From Bacillota bacterium (lineage in GTDB: Bacteria; Bacillota; Clostridia; Lachnospirales; Lachnospiraceae), in assembly GCA_023420935.1 (NCBI GenBank), contig JAEZUR010000036.1, positions 25,073 to 89,072 on the forward strand: DNA of 64,000 nucleotides, in the 5' to 3' direction. The notes beneath the pieces were generated by a model that worked only from the letters and a program-made list of their open reading frames with translations, searched no databases and was not told the DNA's origin. The translations under genes were made by a program, and so were the position numbers. Every line of letters begins with the position of its first letter. Within the stretch, counting starts at the first letter, position 1. Positions 1-8,238 of the stretch are shown here, one piece after another.

Positions 1-1248
1 AATCAATGGATAAACCTTACTTCTACTCCAATTTTTTGCTAAATTAGGATGTATTGCTTTACATACATAGCCTTGTGAGCCTAATGTGGTGCACAAGGAA
101 CTGGTTTTTTCATCGATATACTGTTGATACGGAATACTGCCTGTTGGTAGAAATGCCATTGAACTTCCAGTTAGAAACTCGAATTCCGTATTGCAGGTAT
201 TACCTCCAAACACTGAAACATAAAGATTACCTTTAATAGTATTTTCAGTAAGTCCATGGATAAATGGCATTACATCTTGATTGGTATTTAAGTCTTTTAC
301 AACGGACAGATCAGAAAAGGATTCATCCATGATAGCGATTATATTGGGCTTAATCGATCCTTCTATCTCATCTGTTGCTGCATATTCAGACTCTAATTGT
401 TCGATTCCTTCCAAGGAATAACCTTCCGGTTTCTGGATATCTAGGAAACGCATATTTTCCATAAAGCTAATCACCGTACCACAGGTTCTATATTGTATTT
501 TCTGACTCCACGCATATACTTTACCGCCTAACAATCCAAGTACGCCAACAGAATTCTGAATTATTAGGACTAAAATAAATACAATGATATATTCACTCAA
601 AATGATAATGGATTTCTTAGTACGAATTTTAATCTTAGCATTGTTAAATTTTAATGCTGTAAGTAAAAAGAAGAACAACATTATAGTTGCCCAGATTGTA
701 TATATGGATAACCCATAATTATAATTATTCGCGACTTCCATGGCTGTGGATGCTGACTTAATATCCCAAGGTAAAATTGGAACTCCACGAAACCGACTAA
801 CGTAATAATTAGCCAATCCCATAATATATGTGATCAGAAAGGATAACATAATTGCATATTTAATTCTTCGGATTAAGATTAATGTAATTCCTACGAATAC
901 GATATACCATATAATGTTCCCAACCCAATATTTTACTTCTATATTATCAAGGGTATTGCCTCCTAATGTCTCCATCATTAAAAATAAAAAAAACGGAGAA
1001 AGCCCAAACATTACTTTGGCAATCAATGATTGATATCGTTCACTCCAGCTTAATTCTTTACCAGCATACATACATAATAACACAAATACTGGGAATGCTG
1101 CTATATAACATATTCTAGTTGCAAGATTACCTTCCATGAAAATAACATAATTGCAAATCAGAATTACAATACCAATCAATGGCCAAAACCTTGTTACTAA
1201 TTTTAATAATTTACTTTTCATTTTAATACGCTCTCTTAATGCTTTCAT
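1..1248 (-). CDS. LTA synthase-like sulfatase-family membrane protein, 3' end cut by window edge
   Basis: The frame is open from an ATG at 1248 to the window edge, giving 416 visible residues. The first ~220 residues contain several hydrophobic membrane segments. An extracellular alkaline-phosphatase/sulfatase domain then begins with PNIIAIMDESF (about residue 303-313), whose Glu is a metal ligand in this family. GGNTCNTEFEFLTG (about 347-360) follows and carries the Thr nucleophile of the lipoteichoic acid synthase group. By family knowledge such enzymes transfer phosphoglycerol from phosphatidylglycerol to a cell-surface polymer. The domain is cut before its C-terminal metal ligands. A second ATG at 1221, preceded by AGAGAG, is an alternative start. 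The exact polymer substrate cannot be told from sequence. Confidence 0.85.
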   Translation of the reverse strand, partial: MKALRERIKMKSKLLKLVTRFWPLIGIVILICNYVIFMEGNLATRICYIAAFPVFVLLCMYAGKELSWSERYQSLIAKVMFGLSPFFLFLMMETLGGNTLDNIEVKYWVGNIIWYIVFVGITLILIRRIKYAIMLSFLITYIMGLANYYVSRFRGVPILPWDIKSASTAMEVANNYNYGLSIYTIWATIMLFFFLLTALKFNNAKIKIRTKKSIIILSEYIIVFILVLIIQNSVGVLGLLGGKVYAWSQKIQYRTCGTVISFMENMRFLDIQKPEGYSLEGIEQLESEYAATDEIEGSIKPNIIAIMDESFSDLSVVKDLNTNQDVMPFIHGLTENTIKGNLYVSVFGGNTCNTEFEFLTGSSMAFLPTGSIPYQQYIDEKTSSLCTTLGSQGYVCKAIHPNLAKNWSRSKVYPLI

Positions 1249-1415
1249 TTCACTTTCTTATGTATTTATATCATCTATATCATATAGTTATGCACTCATA
1301 AAGTCAATATGAAAAGTCTATGTAAATTTTTTGTTATTTTTATGCAGAAATATTAACCATTTAGAATTCTAGTTTACATACATATCTTATTGATAAAAAG
1401 TACATAATAAGCAAT

Positions 1416-1446
1416 AGAAAGCACGCTTCGCGAACTTTCTAGTCTT
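1416..1446. repeat. short hairpin repeat, copy A
   Basis: The segment contains an inverted repeat, GAAAG-n2-CGC then GCG-AA-CTTTC. It is closely matched by the segment at 10889-10922, and the similarity runs on into the flanking TGAA-TAAAG on the right. No T-run follows, so it is not an obvious terminator. It looks like a small REP-type intergenic hairpin family. Confidence 0.5.
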
Positions 1447-1513
1447 GAACTAAAGGGAATTCGTGCAAACGTATTTCTACCATTATGATAAAGACTTTAA
1501 GGAGGCTTATACT

Positions 1514-1681
1514 ATGGACAAAGGTGATAAAAACAGCAGTATTCAATGTATTGTTGACGAATGTAAGTACCATGCAAATAGCGAAAATTATTGCACATTA
1601 GACAAAATTTTGGTTGGTAAATGTGACACTACAGCTACCGACACGTCAGCTACCGACTGTGAATCCTTCAAAGTGAAATAA
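1514..1681 (+). CDS. DUF1540 family small cysteine-rich protein
   Basis: This is a 55-residue protein. The ATG at 1514 was chosen because AAGGAGG lies 8-9 bases upstream; the frame is open further 5' but has no ribosome binding site there. It shows the DUF1540 cysteine pattern: C-x4-C-x3-H near the N-terminus, YCTLDKILVG in the middle, and a final C followed by SF. These conserved Cys and His residues suggest a small metal-binding fold, but the function of the family is unknown. It is the only plus-strand gene in the first 10 kb and converges on sigK across a shared terminator. Confidence 0.8.
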   Translation: MDKGDKNSSIQCIVDECKYHANSENYCTLDKILVGKCDTTATDTSATDCESFKVK

Positions 1682-1701
1682 CATGTAGCTATGAAGAAGA
1701 A

Positions 1702-1750
1702 AAGAGCGTATAGCATAGAAACCATTCGTTACTATGCTACACGCTCTTTT
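1702..1750. terminator. bidirectional terminator between DUF1540 gene and sigK
   Basis: The inverted repeat AAGAGCGTatAGCATAG / CTATGCTacACGCTCTT has a 13-base loop. It is followed by T on the plus strand and preceded by A on the left, so it can stop transcription of both convergent genes. Confidence 0.8.
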
Positions 1751-1752
1751 AC

Positions 1753-2382
1753 TTATAATGCATTTTCATAACATTCTCTCAGCTTAGAAATTGCTTTTTT
1801 CTCTATACGACTCACATAACTTCTAGAAATCCCAAGTTGATTGGCAATTTCGCGCTGAGTTACTTCGTTATTGCCATCAAGACCATAACGAAGCTTAATT
1901 ATATTTTTTTCTCTCTCAGTAAGTACAGAATCCACATATTCATATAACTTTCTAACATTACCTTCTAGTTCCATTATGTCAATAATATCTGCATCAGAGC
2001 TTTCCATGATGTCCAATAGATTAATTTCATTTCCATCCTTGTCTGACCCGATAGGTTCGTAAAGATAAACTTCTTTGGATTGTTTTTTTCCATTTCTTAG
2101 CATCATCAACAATTCGTTGTCTATACACCGGGAAGCATACGTAGCTAATCGAATTCCCTTATCCATTTTAAAGGTATCGATCGCCTTTATCAGTCCAATG
2201 GTACCAATGGAAATCAAGTCGTCTATCTCTTTGTCTGCTGCATTATATTTTTTAACAATATGGGCAACTAGCCTTAAATTTCGCTCAATCAGTATATCTC
2301 TTGCCTCTGTGATGCCTTCCTGGCATTGCATTAAGTATTCCTGCTCTTCCTTGGTGCTTAATGGTTTCGGAAATGACTTCAA
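1753..2382 (-). CDS. sigK: RNA polymerase sporulation sigma factor SigK, no pro-sequence
   Basis: This 209-residue sigma-70 family protein resembles the mother-cell late sigma factor SigK along its length. It has region 2 (NLRLVAHIVKKY, DLISIGTIGLIKAIDTF, ATYASRCIDNE) and region 4 with a helix-turn-helix (TQREIANQLGISRSYVSRIEK). The TTG at 2382 was chosen because GAGGTG lies 7 bases upstream. A TTG at 2397 is the only earlier start and has no ribosome binding site. In-frame stop TAA at 2401-2403 limits any extension. The protein therefore begins at the position of mature SigK (LKSFPKPLS) and lacks the roughly 20-residue membrane-anchoring pro-sequence of Bacillus pro-SigK. The gene is not split by a skin-like element here. 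Confidence 0.88.
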   Translation of the reverse strand: MKSFPKPLSTKEEQEYLMQCQEGITEARDILIERNLRLVAHIVKKYNAADKEIDDLISIGTIGLIKAIDTFKMDKGIRLATYASRCIDNELLMMLRNGKKQSKEVYLYEPIGSDKDGNEINLLDIMESSDADIIDIMELEGNVRKLYEYVDSVLTEREKNIIKLRYGLDGNNEVTQREIANQLGISRSYVSRIEKKAISKLRECYENAL

Positions 2383-2460
2383 GGATAAGCACCTCAACGA
2401 TTAATCGGTTTCTATTAATCTATGCCAAAGCATTGTATTTAGTGCCTTTCCTACAAAAAT

Positions 2461-2468
2461 AGTGTATG
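2461..2468 (-). promoter_or_regulatory. possible SigE-type -10 element for sigK
   Basis: Read on the minus strand this is CATACACT, which fits the SigE/SigK-class -10 consensus CATANNNT, about 80 bases before the chosen sigK start. The -35 match is poor, so this is suggestive only. Confidence 0.3.
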
Positions 2469-2482
2469 GGAATGTGGTATGA

Positions 2483-2722
2483 AATGAAAAAGTCTCCTTA
2501 TGTGTATGGAACGAATAACGGAGCCCATGGAGTCATTTGGCTGCCTTTCCTTCCTGCGGCATATCCGACCTATAGCCTCATAGATGCAGAAAAACATCGC
2601 GGCTGCTCTGTTTTTTGCTGAGTCTATAGTCGGATATAAGATGCCTTGTCAGCCGGTCTACGCCAAATGATTCCATGGGCTCCGTTATTCTTTATTTATG
2701 TGTATTGAGAGACTTTTTCATT
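2483..2722. repeat. large nested palindrome P1 (about 240 bp)
   Basis: The gene-free gap before sigK is filled by a long inverted repeat. The inner arms 2513-2541 and 2662-2690 match at 28 of 29 bases. The outer arms continue with AATGAAAAAGTCTC at 2483-2496 and its complement ending at 2722. Inside are further complementary blocks: ATATCCGAC/GTCGGATAT, and an A-rich/T-rich hairpin around 2586-2620. No ORF with a ribosome binding site is present. It has the layout of a non-autonomous palindromic element or a structured RNA. Confidence 0.7.
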
Positions 2723-2829
2723 GCCAACGGTATTGGCTGGGACTATTTGTGTCGTTCAGGTATTATTGCATACTTATTTTGTACTAATCTTATTATATTA
2801 ATTACACTAATGCATTGTTTTGTATTCCG

Positions 2830-4062
2830 TTATTCTGATCGTCTTAGGAGGTCATTAATATTAAGTTCTACTCCTAGGTCTACGAAGATCTTTTGTTTTG
2901 GGTGTGGGCAGCTTTCCATTGGGGTGCCTTCTTCATCTTGGATGCTAAGGACTTCTGCGTTTATGTTTTCGCCGGATGGTTTCATGATTTCGATGACTTC
3001 TCCTACGGAGAATTTGTTTCGTTGCTCTAATTCGTAGAGTCCTTGTTCGTTCTTTCCTTGAATGATTCCTAGATAAGTATATTCTTTTACATAGGTATTG
3101 TTGTCATAAATCTGTGATTCTGGTGTGGTAGGTCCAAAGAAGAATCCAGTGGTAAATTGACGGTAGGTACATTTTGAGATTTCTTCTTTGTAGTATGGTA
3201 TATTCTTTTCGTAGAGCTTAGGATCGGTAAAGTAATCATCGATGGCTTGACGGTAGGTTCTTGCTACAGCGGCAACATATAGAGCTGTTTTCATTCTGCC
3301 TTCTACTTTAAAGCTGTCGATCCCTGCTTTTACAAGGTCTGGTACATGTTCAATCATACATAGATCTTTGGAGTTAAAGATATAGGTACCGCGATCATTT
3401 TCTTCGATTGGCATATATTCGCCAGGTCTATTTTCTTCTACAATATAATATTTCCAACGACATGGATGAGTACAAGCTCCAAGATTTGCATCTCTTCCTG
3501 TAAAATAGTTGCTAAGTAAGCAACGACCGGAGTAAGAAATGCACATTGCTCCATGAACAAATGTCTCTATCTCAAAATCTTCTGGAATGTTAGCTCGGAT
3601 TTCTGCTATCTCATCTAATGTTAATTCTCTAGCAGAAACAACTCTAGTTGCGCCCATTCGCTTCCAGAATAGATAAGTGCCATAGTTAACGTTATTGGCT
3701 TGGGTACTAATGTGAATCTCCACTTCTGGATACACTTCTTTAGCAATATCAAAGACGCCTGGATCTGATACAATCAATGCATCTGGTTTAATCTCTCTCA
3801 GTTCTGTAAAGTATTTACGGACTTCTTTTAAATCTCTACTATGAGCGGTAATATTAGCTGTGATATAAACCTTTTTGCCATGGGCATGAGCGAATTCAAT
3901 TCCTTCTTTCATCTCTTCCATAGAGAAGTTTTTGGCTTTGGCACGAAGTCCAAACATTTCACCACCTATATAAACAGCATCCGCTCCATAAGTGACTGCT
4001 ATTTTTAACACTTCTAGACTGCTTGCTGGTATTAATAATTCTGGTTTCTTTCTAATAGACAT
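2830..4062 (-). CDS. trhP: U32 family protein, prephenate-dependent tRNA uridine-34 hydroxylation (TrhP/YrrO type)
   Basis: This 410-residue peptidase U32 family protein has the N-terminal barrel motif PELLIPASSLEVLKIAVTYG. It also has the family signature around residues 165-200 (ETFVHGAMCISYSGRCLLS, then GACTHPCRW), whose cysteines are thought to bind an iron-sulfur cluster. Start ATG 4062 has AAGGA five bases upstream; an earlier TTG at 4086 is less likely. In B. subtilis the homologues yrrN and yrrO act in forming 5-hydroxyuridine at tRNA wobble position 34. The neighbour immediately upstream is the methyltransferase that acts next. Only one U32 gene is present here, against two in B. subtilis. 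Peptidase activity, the old family name, is not implied. Confidence 0.85.
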   Translation of the reverse strand: MSIRKKPELLIPASSLEVLKIAVTYGADAVYIGGEMFGLRAKAKNFSMEEMKEGIEFAHAHGKKVYITANITAHSRDLKEVRKYFTELREIKPDALIVSDPGVFDIAKEVYPEVEIHISTQANNVNYGTYLFWKRMGATRVVSARELTLDEIAEIRANIPEDFEIETFVHGAMCISYSGRCLLSNYFTGRDANLGACTHPCRWKYYIVEENRPGEYMPIEENDRGTYIFNSKDLCMIEHVPDLVKAGIDSFKVEGRMKTALYVAAVARTYRQAIDDYFTDPKLYEKNIPYYKEEISKCTYRQFTTGFFFGPTTPESQIYDNNTYVKEYTYLGIIQGKNEQGLYELEQRNKFSVGEVIEIMKPSGENINAEVLSIQDEEGTPMESCPHPKQKIFVDLGVELNINDLLRRSE

Positions 4063-4094
4063 AACTATCCTTCTTTCTATAAACAAAACAACGA

Positions 4095-4751
4095 CTACTT
4101 AATCCTTGTACTTAGTGTTACACCGTCTCCAATTGGTAATACCACTGTTTTCAGCTCATCCATGTGCGTGAGCTCATATAAATATTCTCTCATTCGATAA
4201 TGAATGGTTCGATTTCTTCTTGTAACAGCATATCTAGATTCTGCCACATCTCCATCTTGCAATACATTATCAGATATTAACAGACCGCCTACTGGAAGCA
4301 TTTTCAAGATATCTCCCATAAAATTCAGATATTGCCCTTTCGCAGCGTCCATAAAAATAAAGTCAAATCGATTCTTATCATCTTCTGATAACTCTTTTAA
4401 TATTTCTATGGCATCCCCTTCTAAGATTGAGATTTGCTTTTGTTTTCCTGCAAGTTCAATATTAGCCTTCGCTTTTTCTATACGCTTTGGCATCTTCTCA
4501 ATTGTTAGAATTGTTCCATCCTCTGGCATGTACTCGCTCATTAAGATGGAGGAGAATCCTACTGCAGTTCCTACCTCTAAAATACGTTTTGGTGCATGGG
4601 TGTATAGTAAAAAGCGTAATAGACTCTGAGTTGGCTTTTTTATGATTGGCACATATTCTTCTAGTGCCACTTGTTCTATTTGCCTCAGTACGCTTGGCAT
4701 CTCACATTCTAAGGAATTAATATAAGCTGCTATTCTATCATCAACAATCAT
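4095..4751 (-). CDS. trmR: tRNA 5-hydroxyuridine methyltransferase (TrmR/YrrM type)
   Basis: This 218-residue class I SAM-dependent O-methyltransferase belongs to the catechol-OMT-like family 3. Visible motifs are the SAM site ILEVGTAVGFSSILM (about residues 55-69), the acidic ribose-binding residue in LTIEKMPKR, and the metal-site region FDFIFMDAAKGQYLNF. ATG 4751 is preferred over ATG 4763 because GGGAG sits five bases before it. In B. subtilis YrrM (TrmR) methylates ho5U34 to mo5U34. The adjacent U32 gene and MltG-like gene reproduce the yrrL-yrrM-yrrO order, which supports this specific role. Confidence 0.82.
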   Translation of the reverse strand: MIVDDRIAAYINSLECEMPSVLRQIEQVALEEYVPIIKKPTQSLLRFLLYTHAPKRILEVGTAVGFSSILMSEYMPEDGTILTIEKMPKRIEKAKANIELAGKQKQISILEGDAIEILKELSEDDKNRFDFIFMDAAKGQYLNFMGDILKMLPVGGLLISDNVLQDGDVAESRYAVTRRNRTIHYRMREYLYELTHMDELKTVVLPIGDGVTLSTRIK

Positions 4752-4852
4752 ATGTGCTCCCATCTTATATCTACTTTATTACATTAGGAAAGCCTGACCC
4801 AGTTTCCATAAATGATACTTTATGTTCCGGTACAGGCTTACGTTTCATGTAT

Positions 4853-5281
4853 CTATTCTGTAGTTTCCGTATCTTCCTTTGCTACACCTGCATCTTTGTC
4901 TGTTATGATTGATAGTATATCATCATAATTCATGGATGTATTTAGTGTATAATTTCCAGGCAATATGGGTTTATCAGAACCCGTTGTTAACTTTGCCCGT
5001 AAATAAAAGGAATATTGGTTCACTACTAATTTTTGTACGGCTAATTTTCTAGCAATGGAACTGGATGATTCGCCTTCTTGAATCTTAATCTCTACATCAG
5101 TCCCTGGTGCTTCTTCCACAACCACATTTCCAAATACCTGATAAGAAAACTCGAATGCAGCTGTACTAAGCTTCATGATTGCAAAAACAACTAAGACATA
5201 AAATAGTATGTTCAGAAATAGTTGTAATACACTTTTCAGTATTCTCAAAAAAACCTTAGTCCTAGTTGTTGTTGCTCCCAT
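4853..5281 (-). CDS. short MltG/YrrL-like membrane protein lacking the lytic transglycosylase domain
   Basis: This 142-residue protein has one N-terminal membrane segment (about residues 15-42). An extracellular LysM-like region typical of the N-terminal part of YceG/MltG follows (EIKIQEGESSSSIARKLA, then LPGNYTLNTSMNYDDILSII). Full MltG proteins are about 330-400 residues and carry a catalytic Glu in a downstream domain that is absent here; the frame ends cleanly after an acidic tail. GGAGG precedes the ATG by seven bases. The position beside trmR matches yrrL of B. subtilis, so this appears to be a genuine shortened orthologue, not a sequencing error. It cannot be the terminase of glycan strands by itself; a binding or scaffold role is inferred. 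Confidence 0.75.
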   Translation of the reverse strand: MGATTTRTKVFLRILKSVLQLFLNILFYVLVVFAIMKLSTAAFEFSYQVFGNVVVEEAPGTDVEIKIQEGESSSSIARKLAVQKLVVNQYSFYLRAKLTTGSDKPILPGNYTLNTSMNYDDILSIITDKDAGVAKEDTETTE

Positions 5282-5283
5282 AA

Positions 5284-5625
5284 TTAGTCCTCCAAAAAAT
5301 CAATATCCAAATCTAAGCTTTCCATAATGCGATCATTCATCTCTCTTATTAAGCGGCAATAAGCTTGTTCTGAAGATAAAAAATCTGTCACCAGGGAATC
5401 AGCAAGTAATGTATTATACTCCGCATATAATTCACTGGATACATCTAATAAATTTCTATCTGCATGTAACTGAATGGATATACTTTTCTTCCTGAATTCG
5501 TTAATCTCAAAATATAAGTCTCCGTCCTCCATAACCTGTGCTAACAGCCGCTGGTATTGAAGGTATTCATTACTTTCCTTAACTGCTTCAATTAGATTAC
5601 TGGTAAGCTCTTCAATTCGATTCAT
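5284..5625 (-). CDS. YlbF/YmcA family protein
   Basis: This 113-residue, almost wholly helical protein matches the Com_YlbF family (LIEAVKESNEYLQYQRLLAQVMED, then INEFRKKSISIQ). Bacillus members YlbF, YmcA and YaaT form a complex that modulates RNase Y and thereby mRNA maturation. Here the gene is immediately downstream of RNase J and two bases from the MltG-like gene, so a link to RNA processing fits the context. GAGG lies four bases before the ATG. Which Bacillus paralogue it corresponds to cannot be decided. Confidence 0.75.
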   Translation of the reverse strand: MNRIEELTSNLIEAVKESNEYLQYQRLLAQVMEDGDLYFEINEFRKKSISIQLHADRNLLDVSSELYAEYNTLLADSLVTDFLSSEQAYCRLIREMNDRIMESLDLDIDFLED

Positions 5626-5656
5626 ATAACCTCATTCTCCCTGCAGCCTGACAATC

Positions 5657-7330
5657 TTACACTTCCATAATGATTGGCAGTATCATTGGATTTCTCTTGG
5701 TCTTCTTCCATAAATAATCACTTAATGAATCTTTAATTTCATTTTTAATCTTGCCCCAATCCGTTACATTACGGCTCATGCATTTTTCAAGGGCATCATT
5801 TACAACCACTCTAGCTTCATCCATAAGATTTTCTGATTCTCTTACATAAACAAATCCTCTCGATACAATATCTGGCCCGGATAGAATCTGGTTACTGTAT
5901 TTCTCTAATGTAACTACTATAATTAGTAATCCATTTTCTGATAAATGTTGTCTGTCTCGTAGTACTATATTACCTACATCACCTACACCTAGACCATCTA
6001 CTAAGATACCTTGAGCTTGAACCTTACCAACAACTCCTGCTTTTTCTTTGGAAAGTTCAAGAACATCACCGGAAGATAGAATAAAGATGTTATCTTTATC
6101 AATACCCATTCCTTGAGCTAGTTCAGAATGTCCAATTAAGTGTCTGTATTCACCATGGACTGGTACTGCATATTGAGGTCTTGTTAACGCATAGATTAAC
6201 TTAATCTCTTCCTGGCAAGCATGACCAGAAACATGGGTATCTTGGAATATAACCTTAGCTCCCTTATGTGCCAATTCATTGATTACTTTTGACACTGATT
6301 TTTCATTACCAGGGATTGGAGTTGAACTAAAGATTACAGTGTCTCCTGGTTTAATCGCAATCTTACGATGAATGGAAGCAGCCATTCTGGAAAGTGCCGC
6401 CATAGCTTCTCCCTGGCTACCAGTTGTAATTAAAACCAACTGATCATCTGTATAATTCTTCATCTGCTCTATTTCAATTAAAATATTATCTGGCATTGTA
6501 ATATAACCTAATTCCGAAGCAGTAGTCACAATATTGACCATACTTCTTCCTTCTATTACAACTTTTCTACCATATTTCGCAGCGGAGTTAATAATCTGCT
6601 GAACACGGTCTACATTGGATGCAAAGGTAGCTACAATAATTCTATGCGCAGCATTTTCTGCAAATATATTATCAAATGTCTTTCCTACAGTACGTTCAGA
6701 CATTGTAAACCCTGGTTTTAAGGCATTGGTACTATCACAAAGTAACGCTAAAACACCTTTTTTACCTAGTTCTCCAAAACGTTGTAAATCTATAGTATCA
6801 CCAAATACTGGTGTATAGTCTACTTTAAAATCTCCCGTATGAACAATAATTCCTGCTGGTGAATAGATTGCAAGTGCAGCCGCATCTGCTATACTATGAT
6901 TGGTTCGAATAAATTCAATTCGAAAACAGCCTAAATTAATAGATTGTCCATATTTAATTACTTTTCGTTTCGTTGTTTTTAATAAATTATGTTCTTTTAA
7001 TTTATTTTCAATTATACCTACTGTTAACTTCGTCGCATAGATTGGGGCATTAATCTCTTTTAATACATAAGGTAAGCTTCCAATATGATCCTCATGTCCA
7101 TGTGTGATAATAAACCCTTTCACCTTGCTTATATTTTCTTTTAGATATGACACATCAGGTATTACTAAGTCAATACCTAACATTTCATCTTCTGGAAAGG
7201 ATAATCCACAATCGACTACGATAATACTATCTTCATACTCGAATGCCGTTATATTCATTCCAATTTGTTCCAAACCTCCAAGGGGTATCATTTTAATTCC
7301 CTTTGTTTCTACTACTTCTTTTGCTTTCAA
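5657..7330 (-). CDS. rnj: ribonuclease J
   Basis: This 557-residue beta-lactamase/beta-CASP RNase is the main 5'-3' exoribonuclease/endoribonuclease type of Firmicutes. The metal-binding motif THGHEDHIG is at about residues 75-83, HTGDFKVD near 165, a GSQGE motif near 306 and the C-terminal HVSGH motif near 365, with VPVHGEYRHL (about residue 388) following. The start is TTG 7330, with GGAGGTG about nine bases upstream; no ATG is better placed. It is co-directional with ylbF, and the 70-base gap to fur suggests it may share a transcript. Confidence 0.95.
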   Translation of the reverse strand: MKAKEVVETKGIKMIPLGGLEQIGMNITAFEYEDSIIVVDCGLSFPEDEMLGIDLVIPDVSYLKENISKVKGFIITHGHEDHIGSLPYVLKEINAPIYATKLTVGIIENKLKEHNLLKTTKRKVIKYGQSINLGCFRIEFIRTNHSIADAAALAIYSPAGIIVHTGDFKVDYTPVFGDTIDLQRFGELGKKGVLALLCDSTNALKPGFTMSERTVGKTFDNIFAENAAHRIIVATFASNVDRVQQIINSAAKYGRKVVIEGRSMVNIVTTASELGYITMPDNILIEIEQMKNYTDDQLVLITTGSQGEAMAALSRMAASIHRKIAIKPGDTVIFSSTPIPGNEKSVSKVINELAHKGAKVIFQDTHVSGHACQEEIKLIYALTRPQYAVPVHGEYRHLIGHSELAQGMGIDKDNIFILSSGDVLELSKEKAGVVGKVQAQGILVDGLGVGDVGNIVLRDRQHLSENGLLIIVVTLEKYSNQILSGPDIVSRGFVYVRESENLMDEARVVVNDALEKCMSRNVTDWGKIKNEIKDSLSDYLWKKTKRNPMILPIIMEV

Positions 7331-7400
7331 AAAATTGCACCTCCATATTATTTTTATGTATTAAGTGCACTGATTTTTTGATTAAATATCGAATTATATG

Positions 7401-7868
7401 TTATGATTTCTTCTTATCTAGATCCTTGCTGCAATCCTTACAATATCCAAATAACTTTACTTCATGGTCAACCACTTGAAAATCCATCGATTTTTGAATT
7501 CTATCTTCTAAAGTTTCTAGCATATCATCTTCAAACGTCAAGACAGAACCACAATTTAAGCATATTAAATGATGATGGTGATGAATCTGTTGCTGATTGT
7601 CCCATTTTCCTATCTCATAGCGAACATAACCGTCATCTAAATTAAGCTTATCTATTAAATTCAATTCTGAAAGCATTTGAATGGTTCTATATACAGTAGC
7701 CAAACCAATCTCCGGATATCTTTCTTTTACGCAATCATAAATCTCTTCCGCTGTTAAATGTCTGTCTGGTCTATTCTGTAATGCTTCAAGAATTGCAATT
7801 CTCTGTGTTGTTACCTTTAATCCGTTCTTCTTTAACAACTCTTTAAAGTCTTCCTGATTATTAGGCAT
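7401..7868 (-). CDS. Fur family metal-responsive transcriptional repressor
   Basis: This 155-residue Fur-family repressor has an N-terminal winged helix (LKKNGLKVTTQRIAILEAL, then EIGLATVYRTIQML as recognition helix). Its C-terminal dimer domain has the His-rich metal site HHHHHLICLNCG and a second CKDC pair, which together form the structural zinc site. ATG 7868 was chosen because AAGGTGG is five bases upstream, in preference to a GTG at 7886. Sequence does not separate Fur from PerR or Zur reliably. The gene sits between DUF1292 and RNase J within the conserved yrr-like block, where B. subtilis has no fur gene. Confidence 0.85.
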   Translation of the reverse strand: MPNNQEDFKELLKKNGLKVTTQRIAILEALQNRPDRHLTAEEIYDCVKERYPEIGLATVYRTIQMLSELNLIDKLNLDDGYVRYEIGKWDNQQQIHHHHHLICLNCGSVLTFEDDMLETLEDRIQKSMDFQVVDHEVKLFGYCKDCSKDLDKKKS

Positions 7869-7944
7869 CTTTACCACCTTTTTCACAAAATATATTTTTC
7901 ATATTCAATCAAATCTAATGCAATTAAATTCTTACTTGTGTTAC

Positions 7945-8223
7945 TTATTCAAAGTCAAAATCAATACCATCTAATAATTCAGAAAATACTTTTGATAATG
8001 CTTTTAACGTTTCTTCCTCTTCTACCACATTGTAAATCGTATCCTCTGCATCCTCTACTTGTGTTTCTTCTAGGATTAATGCATTGGCTTCTTCCTCTTC
8101 TTTGTCAGAATCAGCAACCAGTAAATAATTCACTCCATTAATTGTTGTCTGTCCCAATACAAAAAAGTCGATATCTTCACCGTCTTCGGTTGTAAATACT
8201 ATCTTTTCTTGACTATCTGCCAT
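7945..8223 (-). CDS. DUF1292 family protein (YrzB-like)
   Basis: This 92-residue acidic protein has the DUF1292 pattern: IVFTTEDGEDIDFFVLGQTTINGVNYLLV followed by a Glu-rich stretch and a helical C-terminus. The function is unknown. It lies 15 bases after ruvX, as yrzB does after yrrK in B. subtilis, so the linkage is conserved. GGAG is about 11 bases from the ATG. Confidence 0.82.
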   Translation of the reverse strand: MADSQEKIVFTTEDGEDIDFFVLGQTTINGVNYLLVADSDKEEEEANALILEETQVEDAEDTIYNVVEEEETLKALSKVFSELLDGIDFDFE

Positions 8224-8238
8224 TGTGTGTGTATCTCC

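Noticed and set aside
1753..2403. skin-like insertion in sigK
   Set aside because: All sigma regions are contiguous in one frame; only the pro-sequence is missing.
2675..3037. 120-residue plus-strand ORF
   Set aside because: It overlaps the U32 gene in antisense and starts inside the P1 palindrome.
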